64,000 nt of DNA from Blattamonas nauphoetae. Its lineage: Eukaryota; Preaxostyla; Oxymonadida. Positions within the stretch are counted from its first letter, which is position 1. Every line of letters starts with the position of its first letter. The stretch lies in contig JARBJD010000144.1 of NCBI GenBank assembly GCA_033064195.1, positions 115,498-179,497 on the forward strand. The letters are read 5' to 3'. Below are positions 22,742-35,211 of the stretch, piece by piece. The translations under genes and the position numbers were made by a program. The notes beneath the pieces were generated by a model. The model ran no database searches. It was given only the letters and a program-made list of their open reading frames with translations, and was not told where the DNA came from.

Positions 22742-23082
22742 CATGAGGATTCTTTCGCCATACTCATTCAATCTTGCCGTTAATCACTTCAAATATCTAC
22801 ATTGACTCTTTTTAAAGGCGTATAGCTTCCCAGGTACGAATATGAGACAGTTTGGGTGGAATAAAACTTCTGTGTGGTTCGATCGATTGATTTTTAGAAA
22901 TTCAGAGGTTATTCAAGTACCCTCTGAAATTCATCAAAATAACATCACTCCTTACTCCATTACCGTCTTGATTTAAGCTTTTTCTCCTGTATCTTGTTAT
23001 TCAGGAGATTACTTGACACGTCTCGTCAATTGAGTCACTCGTCGTGTTAAATCGAAACTAAACTTCTCATTCTCACTACAAT
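22742..23082 (+). other. AT-rich spacer before PDI
   Basis: No supported gene. Near 22905-22930 there is a small hairpin with arms TTCAGAGG and CCTCTGAA. Promoter elements for PDI probably lie here, but none is recognised with confidence. Confidence 0.35.
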
Positions 23083-24689
23083 ATGATACTTGTAGAGACA
23101 TTGTTCGCAATCGCATTTTGCGCCACTTTCGACGATATTCCCAGTCTTACAAATGACAACTTTACTTCAATCACACAACAAACTCCAACGATGGTCATGT
23201 TCTATCAATCGTGGTGCCCACATTGTCAACGGCTTATGTCTGACTTCACTGCTCTCCACATGAATAATTCGACGCAGTCAATAAAATATGCACGAGTGAA
23301 CTGCGAGACGGAGAGAGATCTCTGTGATTCTTTCTCAACAACTGGTGTTCCGACACTTCGCCTCTTCCAGTGTGTTTCAGCATGTTTTTGATTTGATTTA
23401 GGAAAGGAACGAATACATTGTTTGATGGGGAACGCACAGTCGATGGAATTGCGTCATGGGGCAGTCGACACATCCTTGGGCCAATCACTCCTCTCAACGA
23501 AACAATGACCCCTCAGGTATTTGTACAATCAGTCGAGCATGCTCTTATCGGAACTTTTCCGAAAGAAGAAGGGCCTGAATGGGTTACGTTCTCAGATCTG
23601 TGCACAAAGGGGAAGAACGACTTTGTATGCGCTCGCGTTCTTGATCCAGAGTCAAAACCAGCCTTGAAGATGATCCACGCCAACACTGACTTTGAAGACA
23701 CCTTCGACGGACCGTGGAAAGAAGAGGACCTCCGTGCCTTTGTCCGCACCACGTCTCACGCCCTCGTCACCCCGTACCATCCCTTCAATGCCTTCTCCCT
23801 CTCAAACTCCACTCTCCCTGTCGGATACTTCTTCCTCAACTTCAGCAGCCCGAACGCAACCTCCGAGCAGAGCGAGCTTGACACTCTGGCCAAATCGACC
23901 CACCGCCAGCTGCAGCTTGTCGTTGTCGACGATGCCGCCTTCCCCACATTGCGACCGCTGTTGGGAATGGGCAGGCAGCACCGCTTTGCCGTCGAAATGT
24001 TCGGAAAAGAAGCGATGGTCCTGTCGGCACGCCCCACTCGCCTCCACTTCGTGTGGGACGAGGCCGAACCGCTCGCCCAGTTTGTGCAGAATGTGCTTGA
24101 TGGGCGTGTGGAGCACACTGCTCGTTCTGCAGACCCAGCGTCGGTGTTCTCGACAGGCCCTGTCGGTCTCCTCGTCGGAAGCACCTTCGCTCGGACGGTG
24201 GAGGAGGAGTGGGCGAGCGACGTGTTTGTCCGCGCCTGTTTCGGAAACAACCCGACCTGCAATCGGACAGCTCCGCTCTTCCGCCGCGTCGCGAAGGAAC
24301 TCGCCGAATCGACAGCCTCGTCGCCCTCCATCAAGCTGTATGAGATCAACCTCGCACACAATGATGTCCCCCCTGTGCTTGCCGACGCTGTCTCCAAGCA
24401 GCCAGCTCTTCTTTTCTTCCCGGCCTCACCAACTAAAGCCTCTCTCACTGAGCGAGCCAAGGATCTCGTTCTCTGCGATAAGTGGTTTTCGTTCGAAAAG
24501 ATGAAGAAATTCCTCCAAACACAATGGAGCAACAATTCATCAAAAACAAAACGCTCTGTCTTTCCTCTCACCGTTGATGAAACAACTATTCAAGACGAAG
24601 ACCTTGTCTTCCAATTCAGACAACGACAATTCACTAAATTGAACAATATGGCTCCAAATCCTCACGGTTCTGACCACATTGAATTGTAA
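23083..24689 (+). CDS. protein disulfide isomerase-like ER protein
   Basis: The N-terminus is a hydrophobic signal peptide (LFAIAFCA). One thioredoxin domain carries the active site WCPHC within FYQSWCPHCQRL and the cis-Pro loop TTGVPTLRLFQ. A second part of about 400 residues contains degenerate thioredoxin-like folds without CxxC, and the protein ends HIEL, an HDEL/KDEL-type retrieval signal, directly before TAA. A short intron near 23370-23400 joins RLFQ to KGTNTLFDG. It is probably an ER oxidoreductase or chaperone with a single active thioredoxin domain. Confidence 0.87.
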
Positions 24690-24845
24690 TCACTTCTCGC
24701 GTTTTTTTGACATCTCTTTGTGAAGGATCGTTTTCAAATTATGATAATTCAGGCTCAAAAGAAACGAATGTGGTCAGGGATCTCATGCATCATGCAAAGA
24801 GTGAGATAGGACTAGCCCTTGACACTCTTCGATCCTACTCCCCTC

Positions 24846-27800
24846 ATGCAACCGTTCAATCACATCAATTTTACCAGTCTTTTCATCTCTTTGTGTGTAA
24901 TGAGGGGACATTCTTCTGTGTCTACTGCAGCTCTATCGACGAAACTGATCGAACTGAAATCAACTATCCATCCACACAATCGTCATATGGACGAAGTACA
25001 AACACAAATTCACGATTTATTTATCATTTCTCCGAGTCTCAAATCTCAAGCATTATCTTCTACAGCCCTGATGATAACAAGCAGACATTGAGTGGATCGA
25101 AACATGTATGTTCTTAGCTTTTGTTGTATCCACTTTTTTTCAGCTCTATCTTCTCTGTATTCTCAAAAATGGGATGCTCTATCCATTCCAACTCGATCCA
25201 CAGCATATCTCTCCACACAAAAGAAATCGATGGAATATCATCGAACGCTCGATAATTTCATTACCATTATACCCCAATTTGAAACGAAAAAAGCATGATC
25301 ACTCAAAGTATATAGTAGTCCAAGCAGCTGTTATTAACAATCATCTTGTGTGGATTCAACAAGAGCAAAAGCCTTCTCATAACATAATTGATCTACAAAT
25401 ACCAGATATGCTTTCAAAACAAACAATGTCATCGATTCATCCACCAATATTCCTACAACCCCAAATTCCGACAAAGACTGTGACTGTCGCTGCAATCAAA
25501 TTACCACAGTTCTATCCACAACAATTTGAACTTCAATCGGATGTTAACTTGCAGGAGCTATTTTCATACTCTCGTGTTGTGAGCCTCCTCCCTGGTGTCT
25601 CCGTCTTCGAAAAAACACAGCATAAATCCGTCAATACAAATAAAACTCCTGCATTGCAGATTTCTATTTGTGCTCCCACACACAAATCGCCAGATTATCT
25701 GTACATTATGGCATATCCCGTTGTGTACATCGTCGCACAGTCATCGTCGTCATTGGCAGTCTATTCCACCCATTCCGAGGGAGATATTGATGACCTATTC
25801 TTTTGCAATCCTTCTGACGAGTCGGTTCTCCTCCTTCATCATTCTTCCGCTGGAAATTCGCCTCAACTGTTGAGGCTGTCCAACACATCGCTCAACCCGG
25901 CCCATCCCCATTTCACGTGGACCCCTCTCTTCGCTCTTCCTCAATTGTCGACTCGCCCGGATCTTTTTGAGTCCTTCAATCCACTCACCTCCCCAATTTC
26001 TCTTCAGGGCTTGTCCGGCCTCGGCAAAGACGAACGTATCGTCCATTTCGGTCCGATGGACGGAATGGTGGTTGCTGTGACGTCGATTGGACGGCTCTTT
26101 GTGTTTGACGTCACCACGCTCTCCCCTCCGGCCACCCTTCGTTCCACTCCCCCGCACCCTCTCGCCGACACCGAGGTCGTCCTCCGCTCCGTGGCTCAGA
26201 TCTCAGGTGCCAGTCTCTCCACCATCCTGTTCGGCTTCGACCACCAAATTGAGAAGGACAGCCTTGTCGGGGACGAGATCGCACAGGAGAAGCTCAGAGA
26301 AGCCCTGGGGCATCTGAACGAAGGCCAGACCGCAGCAACTGGCAGCAGCCCCCCACTCCGACCTCTGGAATCCCGCCCTGTCTCTCACGCCGCACCCACC
26401 CACACGTCCTCCGCACAGTCACTCGTCAAGGCACTTCATCCGGCCCAGCCCGTTCCTCAGCCACCGCCTGCCCTTCTCCTCTTCTCGTCCACTCTCCCTC
26501 TCACCGACCCCCTCGCAAACACGGTGTACTTCTCCACCCACGTCGAGTCTGGCCTCATCACCAACACGGATGGTCGCTCGCACTTCCTCATCCAGCTGCC
26601 CACGTCCACACAGCTTGCTCTGATCCTCACCGAAAGGGCATGCACTTCACTCGCAGACCTTCTGGAGGCCGTCGAGATTCGTCGGAAGAAGGGGCGGAAC
26701 CACGCTGTCCGTCGCTCGCACGTCATGAAGCAGAATTCTCAGCAGCGAGAGTACTCCCACTCGACGGCGGACCACAAAATGTTGGTCGAGTCCTTCACCG
26801 ACGTCCTCAACCTCAGCCCGTACAAGCACATCCCTCCCTGCCCGGCCGTCCTCTCCGCGTCTTCCCTCCGCTCTTTCTTCTCGGACATCGAGGGGCTTCT
26901 CCCGCCTCGTCTCCAATCGTCTCAAACTCACCCATTTCCGATTCTCCTCAGCGACTCGGAGTCCCTCAACCACAAGCTGCTCCCCAAATCGGCCGAAGAA
27001 TCCCCGACGGTTCCCCTCCACCTCCCCATCCCGTCCCTCAGCAAGGTCTTCAACACTCCCGATGTCACCTCCTCCAACCTGCAGTGGCATCTTCTCCATC
27101 CGCTCCATCCGTCCTCGCTGTTTCTCTTGACCTTCGTTTCCACCACACTCACCACTCTCTTTCGACGGAGGAACGCCGACCGTCTGCGCTTTGAACAAGA
27201 AGTGGGCTTGGCTGAAAAAGCAGCCCGACAGACAGCAAAAGAGCAGCAGATGGACTCGAGGATTGTGACGCTCAGCAAGCAGCAGACGGACTCCCCCACG
27301 TCGTATCTGATACAATCGTCGCGGTCGGGGATTCAGCAGACGCTGACGCCTATTTTGAGTGAGCAGCGAACATTGTCCAGTTCTGGGACACACAGTTCTG
27401 TCCACACTCCGAAGACTCAGAAGATCAAAGCGATACCCTCGCTCAACAAAATCGAGCTGGACGCATCACCTACCCTCCTCCAATTCGGTTTTGGCGATGA
27501 ACAATTCTCACTCTCTCAGTCGCGTGGCCATCTTCCAAAGCCAAGCCAGCAATACCTCAAGAAGGACACTTTGGAGACAAGCCAAAGCCTGTTCCACTCG
27601 TTTCTCTTCTTCGCTTCGAACATCTCGTCGTACATCTACATCTGCCTGCGCGTGTTCTGCCACGCTCTCCTCCTCATTCAGAAGGAGCATGGCGCCTCAG
27701 CCCAATCGCTCCAGTTCTCCTTCACCCTCATCTTCGCTCGCCTCGTCCTGTTCCTGCAGTCCTTCTCAACACGTGAGTGCCCCTTCCTCAACGGCGAGGT

Positions 27801-30462
27801 CGACCAGATGCTTCTTTACCTCCGATGCTTCGACCCCCTCCTCGGCTCGTTCGGATACTCCATCCCGATGCAGACGATGGCCGCACACGACGTCGGAGAC
27901 AACCCCTTCGAGACTCTCCTCCGACCCCTTCTCTCGTCGCTTCATGAAATCGTTCAAGCACCGTTCCCGTCGTTCACCCTCGCCCCCCACTCGCGGCTTG
28001 AATTCGTCCGACTTTTGGAGTTCATTTCAGACTACCACGCGTTGGAGGTCACTGCTCAGAGCATCACAGACGACATCAAAGCAATCAAGCGCCTGTCGGA
28101 GGATGACCAGACCACAAAAGACACGTCAAAAGGACAGCAGCCCAGTTCAGATGGTCTGCTCGTGAACTTCACACACTCCCTCGTCAACCATGAATCCCTC
28201 CCTCTCCACGACACCAAGGCATTCTCAAGCCTCTCAGTCGCCCAACAGGACACCATCCTTTCGGCTCTCCAAATGCGCACGGAGCTCTTCGGGCGAACTG
28301 TCCCGCAATTTGAAGATTATGCGTCCATCCAACTCCGCACGACCAAAGCGCACTTCGACTCTCTCAAACGCGAGGCGATTGCGTCTGGGCAGCCAATCCA
28401 GCCATCGCCATCCCTCGCGCAGATCACAGGCCTGCATCTGGTCAAAGACCGCAAAAGCAGGCACTCGGAGCCAAACATAACGTCGATGGCTGCCTTCGAT
28501 TTGATTGGGGCACATTTCTCGAACACTCAAAAGCCACTCGGTCTCTCGCCGTCGTCTTCCTTCTCGTATCTCGCGTCGCCCCTTGCTTCTCCTCGCCCGT
28601 CAACTCCTCCCTCGTCACTCCAAGCCCACGCTCAGACTGAATTTGTGATGATCAACCATCCCATCCAGACACCCACCAAACGCGAGTCGCCCACAAAGCG
28701 GGAGACACCAATGCTGTTCACATCGGAACAAGAATTCAGGTCTCTGCTTCCCACTCAGCTGCTCTTCCATTTTCACAACACTCCTCACCAACTCCTCAGT
28801 TCCATCGAAGACATGACTGGACTCGGACTTCTTCGATCGATTGTGTCGCAATCCTCCTCTTCGAAGCATCCAAAGTGGTTTGAGCCGAAGCTATCGCTGA
28901 GCCATTTTTGTTTGAAGGAAAAGGAAGGGCACTCGACCGATGTGCCCCTCTCCATCTCGACCATCTTGGACGTGCTTCAGTGGAAGGACATTGTCAATCA
29001 GCAGAACCTCCTGCAATCCCTCTTCGATCTGCAGGGAAGCGATTTCATCTCCGATCGCCAGCCTCCGACTGTCTTGCCGTCGTCTGAGCTGGATCTGTAT
29101 TGCCAAAAGTGTGGGAGCTGCCATGTCTTCGGGACAGCAATCGTTCCTCGTCTCCACTCGCTCCTCTCGCCGGAATGGACCCCGAAGCCATCTCCGAAAC
29201 AATCAGCCTTTGCCGTTCCTCTGACGATCTCGGTTCTGTCCATCATCCCGCTCGCAGACCACGCCCTCCCCTCCCTCACCTGCGACTTGTTCCTCCATTC
29301 CCTCCTCGTTCATCTGTACGCCCAAGTCGACCCGTGTTTCATCCCCACGTTTGTCGTCCTCACCGCACTCAACATCCTCGCCGATCTCCTCACTGTTTCG
29401 AAGGGGCTGAGAGCGCTGGAATACAACACCAAGCACGATCTCCTCAAATCGTCGTACTCTGCCTGGACAGGTCAGCACCCGACAAAGCTGGACGACATTC
29501 CCATCACACCAAAACAGCAGGCGCCTCTCTCTGAGTTTGGGCTGCATCTGGAACAGCTTCTGTTGGGAGAAAACAAAGTGGACGCAACAGCGGACTTCCC
29601 ACAGCATTCTCCTCACTCACCTTCAAACTATGCTTCGGATGGAGCGTCTGTCTCAATCTCAAGCAACGCCCCCCAACTCGTCCAAATCTCCACCGACACA
29701 GGAATCGGCTCAGTGGGCACGCCAACCTTCGCCGCTCTGTCGCAGATGCCTGTCCGGTCAGCCCAACCACAGCCATCCGCCGAAGGAGCCCCGTCGCAGA
29801 GCAGGTTTGGTTGGATGGAGCACCCGTGGACAGAACCCGAATTTGAGACTCAGGTTGAGCAGAAGCGGAAGGAACAGCAGACTTCATTTGTGACTTGGGT
29901 CGATGCTCAGTTCTGCCGGATTCTGGACCTGTTCATCTCTCAAAGTGCGTCGGCGTTCTCAGAAGGCCGTGATGACTGGGTGTACACTCTCAAGGTCATC
30001 CGAGAAGACGAGGCTGACTGCATCCAGATGCTCCTCGTCTCGTCCCAACCGAATTCTGACGGAACCTTCTCGTCATCCGCTCTCCACTCTGCTCAGCGGC
30101 TGTCTGACCTTCTCAACAGCTGGTTTGGGACTCAGACGACGCTTCAATCCGATTCTCGGCGGCGGCTTTGGAACCAGATTGTTGTGACTGTCCGTTCCTG
30201 GGAAGCAGTATGCAGCGAGAATGCGCAGACCATGCCGTTGGAAATCCAGCAGCTGTTGGATGACCTCTCGTCGCACATGCCGGCCCAGAACAGCCTCTCT
30301 GACTTTTGGACTGCATTTTCACTCATCACAAACGCCCAGCCCGACACACTCCGAGAATTTGATCCTTTTTCTACTTTTTTGTCGACAACGCCTCAGTGCC
30401 ACGTTCAGGCGCAGGCAGATTCATTTCTCTCTTCTTTGCGCAACACACTTCACCCTGTGTAA
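24846..30462 (+). CDS. very large protein (about 1,800 residues), unknown function
   Basis: A 5.35-kb near-uninterrupted final exon begins after a splice acceptor (TTTTTTTCAG near 25141), and an upstream exon ending SGSKH joins in frame. The 5' end (ATG 24846 plus an 80-nt intron) is uncertain. The first third alternates short beta-strand-like segments (YLYIMAYPVVYIVAQ, GPMDGMVVAVTSIGRLFVF), suggesting a propeller. The rest is helical with Ser/Pro linkers, and a CQKCGSCH cluster lies near residue 1330. This propeller-plus-solenoid layout is used by nucleoporins and vesicle-coat proteins, but I do not recognise a family. Exon GC is high and the stop is TAA. Confidence 0.75.
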
Positions 30463-30540
30463 TTCTTGTTTTATCGATGTTCAGACAATCCGCGAAGTGA
30501 TATACAGGGGAAGTCAGGAATGTCCTGAAAAAGAGGATGA

Positions 30541-32163
30541 CTATTGAATGAGTGTAGAATAAATCTCAGAGGGCTTCTTCGAGGGCGACGACTGTGGCTT
30601 GGCCTTTGGTAGTCGCGGGGCTGGCGAGGGTGGGGCGTCCTTGCGGTAGGACGACGTGAAGAAGCGCGGGGAGAACGTGCACTCCTGGTCTGGGACCTCT
30701 CGCTCTGCCTTCACACGAGCCCGTTCGTGGGTCAGCCACTTGTCTTTCTTCATTTCGCAGAGGTTCGTGCGGTCTTCGAAGGACAGCTGGCTCAGCCGCA
30801 GGCCTTTGAACGTGGCGAGGGGAGGGATGCCGCGGGAGGACGGGGACTTGAGGCGAGCAGTGGAGCGTGATGTGGACAGCTGGCTCTCAAGTTCATCAAA
30901 CAGCATCCGTTCTTTGGTGAAGGACGGTGACGAGGCTCGCTGGGGAGGGGAGAGGGCAGGGACAGGAGTGGATGAGGTGGGTGTGTGTGGGGTGTGGAGT
31001 GTGGGTGAGGTTGCGGGGGAAGGCGAATCAAGAGTGTTGTGGAGGTCTGGAACAAAATCAGAGGACAAACTCACTTGGGCTGACAGTGGTTCTTGCCGAA
31101 GTGATGTGGTGGATTTTGCTGCGGGATTGGAAGATAGAGCAGGAGACTGTTGGTTGGGGAGGAGTTGTGTCTGTGAGGAGTGTTTGTCTTGATCGGTTGG
31201 TTGGAGAGGTGTTTGAAGATTGTTTTTTTGAGATTGCTGGGGACTGGCAGATTGTGGGCGCCCGCGTGCAGATCCTGGTGGTGTGGAAGACCGATTTCTC
31301 TGCGTGTTTGACAATCGATCTTGAGCAGGTTTTTGTTCAACAGAATTTCGTAAAGGTGTATTTTGCAACTGAGATCTTCGTGACTGAGTCGCTGACTGTG
31401 AGCGAGTCCGGCTTGTGGGTGTACGTTGTGGTTGCGGTGGTTTTGAAAGATCAGGCTGAAATGAGCACTGGTTGATCTCCTGTTTTTCTTTGAGTTCCCG
31501 TTGTTTGTCAATTATTGCTATCCTTGATCTGTCCATGGCATATAATCGATATACTGTTGACAAGGGATCGTTCGTTTTCTGATTAGGTCTTCCAGCGCTC
31601 TTACTTCTTATATTGGCTGTTCCAGTATCCTTTTTTGGAGATAAGGGTGAGTTTTGTTGGTGCGCCACAGAAATGATTGTTCCAAATGCAATATCTTTCC
31701 GTTTTCTGAGTTCTTCAAGATTAGTCTTCATTGTTTGAGCAGGCTTGCATAATCGATCAAGAGTGGGTTCCCGACTCTGTGCAATTCGTTTTGATCGTTG
31801 GTTGATGTTCGGTTTTGATTGGAGAGTCTCCTGGAGACTGACAACTTTTTGATCAACTTTTTCCTGTCGTTTTTTCTCAATTGATTGCTTCCAGGCAAAT
31901 TGATCATCAATGGTCCGAATTTGTTGTTGTCCGCGCTTTGTAATCACTGGAGAATCTGAGAGTTGGAGTTGTTCTTTCGTCAGAGCCTGTTTCAGAAGTT
32001 CGTTTCGAATTGATTCTTTCCTTTCCAATAACTCGACTTGTCGTTCATGAAATGATCGTTTTGATAGGTTCTTCGGTGTGGTCATGAGTTTACTCTCCAC
32101 ATTCCGAGGAGGATTTGGTTGTCGAGTTGAAGTGCGTTCTGGAGTTGGTGGAGTGTCTGGCAT
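30541..32163 (-). CDS. intronless basic, disordered protein (540 residues)
   Basis: Single exon, unlike its neighbours. Two protist-style repeats are visible: YRLYAMDRSRI...EINQCSFQPDLSK and a later ...ECTFSPRFFTSS, the CTF(x)P type seen in many flagellar and cytoskeletal proteins. The middle is Ser/Thr/Pro/Gln-rich with a GSARGRPQSASP stretch. It is probably a microtubule or axoneme-associated protein by motif analogy; no orthologue is named. The gene is convergent with the giant gene (78 bp apart) and ends TGA or TAG-type stop at 30541. Confidence 0.7.
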   Translation of the reverse strand: MPDTPPTPERTSTRQPNPPRNVESKLMTTPKNLSKRSFHERQVELLERKESIRNELLKQALTKEQLQLSDSPVITKRGQQQIRTIDDQFAWKQSIEKKRQEKVDQKVVSLQETLQSKPNINQRSKRIAQSREPTLDRLCKPAQTMKTNLEELRKRKDIAFGTIISVAHQQNSPLSPKKDTGTANIRSKSAGRPNQKTNDPLSTVYRLYAMDRSRIAIIDKQRELKEKQEINQCSFQPDLSKPPQPQRTPTSRTRSQSATQSRRSQLQNTPLRNSVEQKPAQDRLSNTQRNRSSTPPGSARGRPQSASPQQSQKNNLQTPLQPTDQDKHSSQTQLLPNQQSPALSSNPAAKSTTSLRQEPLSAQVSLSSDFVPDLHNTLDSPSPATSPTLHTPHTPTSSTPVPALSPPQRASSPSFTKERMLFDELESQLSTSRSTARLKSPSSRGIPPLATFKGLRLSQLSFEDRTNLCEMKKDKWLTHERARVKAEREVPDQECTFSPRFFTSSYRKDAPPSPAPRLPKAKPQSSPSKKPSEIYSTLIQ

Positions 32164-32490
32164 AGATTAAAGAAAGTAATGTCAATAAAAGTGGGGTTTG
32201 TTACGAAGTTGAAGAATTTATCTTCAGAGAATTCGTTTGGCCTCTGCTCTTGATGTTGTGAGTTCAATGATGGGACGACGGACACAATTGCCGTATTGGG
32301 GTGTTTTTCTATGAAAAGTGAGTTATAAATCTTAATACGACGTGATAAGCGGGATTAAATGACTCTAAAACAGTCCTTGAGAGACCAGAGTCAAAATGTG
32401 GTTTCTTTTTCGAAACTGCGTTCTGATTGAAGAGAAAAAACACGTACCGTGAATTCATTGAGCTAAATCAATAGACATATACCGACTAAG

Positions 32491-33423
32491 ATGCAAGTTG
32501 TGGAGAACTTGAAATCTCTCGCCCTTAACATCGATATGTCAGAACCGTATCTCCCGCAATATCAACCAATCTCAACATACGAATATGCCCCACAACCATT
32601 TGAACATTTTCAGCACCCACACCTGGTCAGTGTTTCATTTAATCTCTAAACAGCTTCTCCTTCTCTTCTACTGGACTGTTTCTTGTGCTTTCTCTCAAAT
32701 AGGATATGCATTCTTCAAATTTCACAAACCAAATTACACATGGGACTTCACAATCCAAGTTTTGATCGCAAACACCAACGGTTGATTTCTCGCCTTCATT
32801 CACTGTCTTTTGTGGCAGATGACCGACTTCTTCGTCCTGCTGCTGATTATGTGTCTTTGCAAGATCCCCATAGTCCTCTCCAGGTCCCCCAAAATATTCT
32901 CAACATCACTCAAAGTGCCCCAAAACGCCGACAGCCAATTCGCGTCGAACCGTTCTCCACTCCGCCGTCAACACACAGTGCACATGGTGCTGGGTCACAG
33001 CCAAGCCAGCAGACCGTGCCCGCACGTGCACCGCCACAGCCTCCCGTGCCAGTCAACCGGATTGCGGACCCGATGGTCGAGACGCAGGTCTCGGCATTCA
33101 AACAACTCTGCCTGAACGACAGCCGCAACCAGCTGTCAGACCCCAAACACGAGCCTGCTGCATACGACACAACCAAGCAGGACTTGACGGCTTTTGCTCT
33201 CACCGCGCAGAAGAACCACGAACTCGCCGTGTGCCCTTCTTCTTGTCATTCCTCTCAGCCGGTCGTCCAAATCATCCCTCATGTCTCAAACACCATGCTC
33301 AATGATACAGTCACTCAATCTGGAATGTTTATCCAAACGGTATGTTCGCATTTCAATTCGATATGCTTTTTCCAGGCTACTATTCTCCAATCATTAACTG
33401 ATCTCCTGAAAACAACATATTGA
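32491..33423 (+). CDS. unknown Pro/Gln-rich protein
   Basis: ATG 32491 opens a short exon (MQVVENLKSLALNIDMSEPY...) rich in Tyr, Pro and Gln. The main exon (about 32,700-33,340) includes DDRLLRPAADYVSLQDP and a PPQPPVPVNRI linker. A 36-nt intron near 33340-33376 leads to ATILQSLTDLLKTTY-TGA. The join between the first and main exon is uncertain; several phases fit. This may be a deadenylase or decapping-type scaffold by composition, but nothing specific is recognised. Confidence 0.5.
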
Positions 33424-33519
33424 TTTTCTTTTATTTTTTTCTTCATCATTTGACGCCATTTCTCTTCTCGTCGTTTCTTCACTGATTTATCTGATCCATC
33501 CATAAATCGTTTCAACACA

Positions 33520-34490
33520 ATGACTGAGATTGGGGACGGAGATGGGCCGCCTGTCTACCGTCCCGCTCATCCACTCATCCTCACATGTCTCTCTTTTTCA
33601 CTTTTGCATCTCCAAATTCAGCGCCTGCAAACTACACTCTCCCAATCCTAACATTCATCATCACCGTCACCTTCGTTTCCGTCTCCATCGTTCTATTCAT
33701 CTTTGACATTCCTACAGTTCCGTTTGTATGAATTCTCTTTTTTCACATCATCAGTTCCTCGCGTTCATCTCAGTTCCATTTTTGTTCTGTACTGTTTGCA
33801 TATCTCCCCGTACCCTCATTCATCTTTCAGATTATCTTTATATGCCTCGTTCTTCGTGTTGAAATCAATCTCAATTCCGACCACAATCGTTTTTTTGTGA
33901 AGAAAACACCAGTTTTCCTCGCTCGCATTTTCTGCCGCAAAGAAGATTATACCGATGGCCGAATCTCTGATATTCATGATATCCTTGGCTTTTTTGGTGA
34001 ATACCGCTCCGTTGAGTCGGGTGGTACGTACAGTGAACAAGGAGACTTCGTCCCTGATCCCCAAAATGGAGAAAAGGAGAAAAAAATCACCTTCATGATC
34101 CAACTTCGAAACGGACACGTGATAGATGCATCAGGTCGCTTCAAAACGGGTCAAATCTCAGAAGCTGTTTCGTATGTCGAGACATTCAAGAAATGGCGAC
34201 GAAACTTTCTAATCGCATTTTCCAATCGGCCCGTTATTTCTGAGTATGAAATCAACGCGAATGCATATCTCCCTATCGCCAATAATCATGACGAATCGCA
34301 ATCAACCTTGCTACCTTTATCACCAGAAAGTCAACGAAATCCTTCGCCATCTCCGAGATTTCCAATTCAATACAATACTTGGCAGTACTATAGAGGCAAT
34401 AAGAATGATACCGATCTCCACTATGTTCCTGCTCCTCCTCTCATCCTCCCATCGGCTCCAGTTGACGAACGAATCGTCCGAGTCCAATAG
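33520..34490 (+). CDS. two-pass membrane protein of unknown function
   Basis: Three short introns join MTEIGDGDGPPVYP to a first span (ILTFIITVTFVSVSIVLFIF), a second span (FLAFISVPFLFC-IIFICLVL) and a soluble C-terminal domain of about 200 residues. The latter has FRKxx-like FVKKTPVFLARIFCRKED and VIDASGRFKTGQISEAV and then Pro-rich tail sequence ending VQ-TAG. No family is recognised. The two adjacent spans with a short turn suggest both termini face the cytosol. Confidence 0.6.
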
Positions 34491-34823
34491 GTTTGAGAAA
34501 AGGAAGTGTCTGACGCAAACCACTCTCATTTGACTCATTTTCGTTATGATAGCTTCAGGGCTCGCTTATTAGTCAATTTGTTATTCTTCTTTTTCCGGAT
34601 TCCTCGTCATCTTTGCTCCAAAATGATATGTCCGATTTTGTGATATTAGTCAATTGAAATAGGTATTATTCTTCCATAAATTCCAGGTCGTGAAACATTT
34701 CTACGTGGGGAAGGAATTCTGGTCGGAACAAAGAGTTTATCACCAGTTTGAAGTGTGTTTGTGTGATATCGCCTCATAGAAGTTACGGTCATAAAAATAC
34801 ACTTGAGTAATCAAGTCATACAA

Positions 34824-35133
34824 TCATTGCGAAACTTGTCGTGAGATTTCATACAACTGACGAGTGATAATTGTGGTGAATTCACGGTTCAGAGTGTTCT
34901 GATAGTTCGGTCTGTCCCAACCTTTTTGAAGGAAATGTGAACAGTCTAAAGAAAACTGAGTCTTTTCTACATTCAGAATGGCCCGTCGGGTATCTTCGAG
35001 GAGTTCTATTGAGATAGAATGAGATTCAAAATGAAAAACTTGCTCTGAGCTCTTGATCTGGACAATGATGATTTGACGTAATGTTAGAAGGAGAGATCTG
35101 GGGAGGAAACGTTGATTCGTTGTCTTTGAGCAT
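34824..35133 (-). CDS. small split gene, about 91 residues, unknown
   Basis: Exon 1 starts MLKDNESTFPPQIS. A 34-nt intron (GTTTTTCATTTTG...CAATAG) leads to a helical exon (KLLEDTRRAILNVEKTQFSLD, then GWDRPNYQNTLNREFTTIITRQ) ending SQ-TGA. The unspliced frame has no suitable ATG, so it is easily missed. Length and helix pattern fit a small complex subunit. It sits just downstream of, and tandem with, the nucleostemin-like gene. Confidence 0.5.
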
Positions 35134-35211
35134 GGATTAGAAAAGTGGCGTGATTAGAGCATAAAAAGGGTCGATCCGCTGAAGCCAATATCTAGACACA
35201 ATCACCCAGTC

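Noticed and set aside
22895..22935. Hairpin as a snRNA or snoRNA gene
   Set aside because: Only an 8-bp stem with no C/D or H/ACA boxes or snRNA-like sequence.
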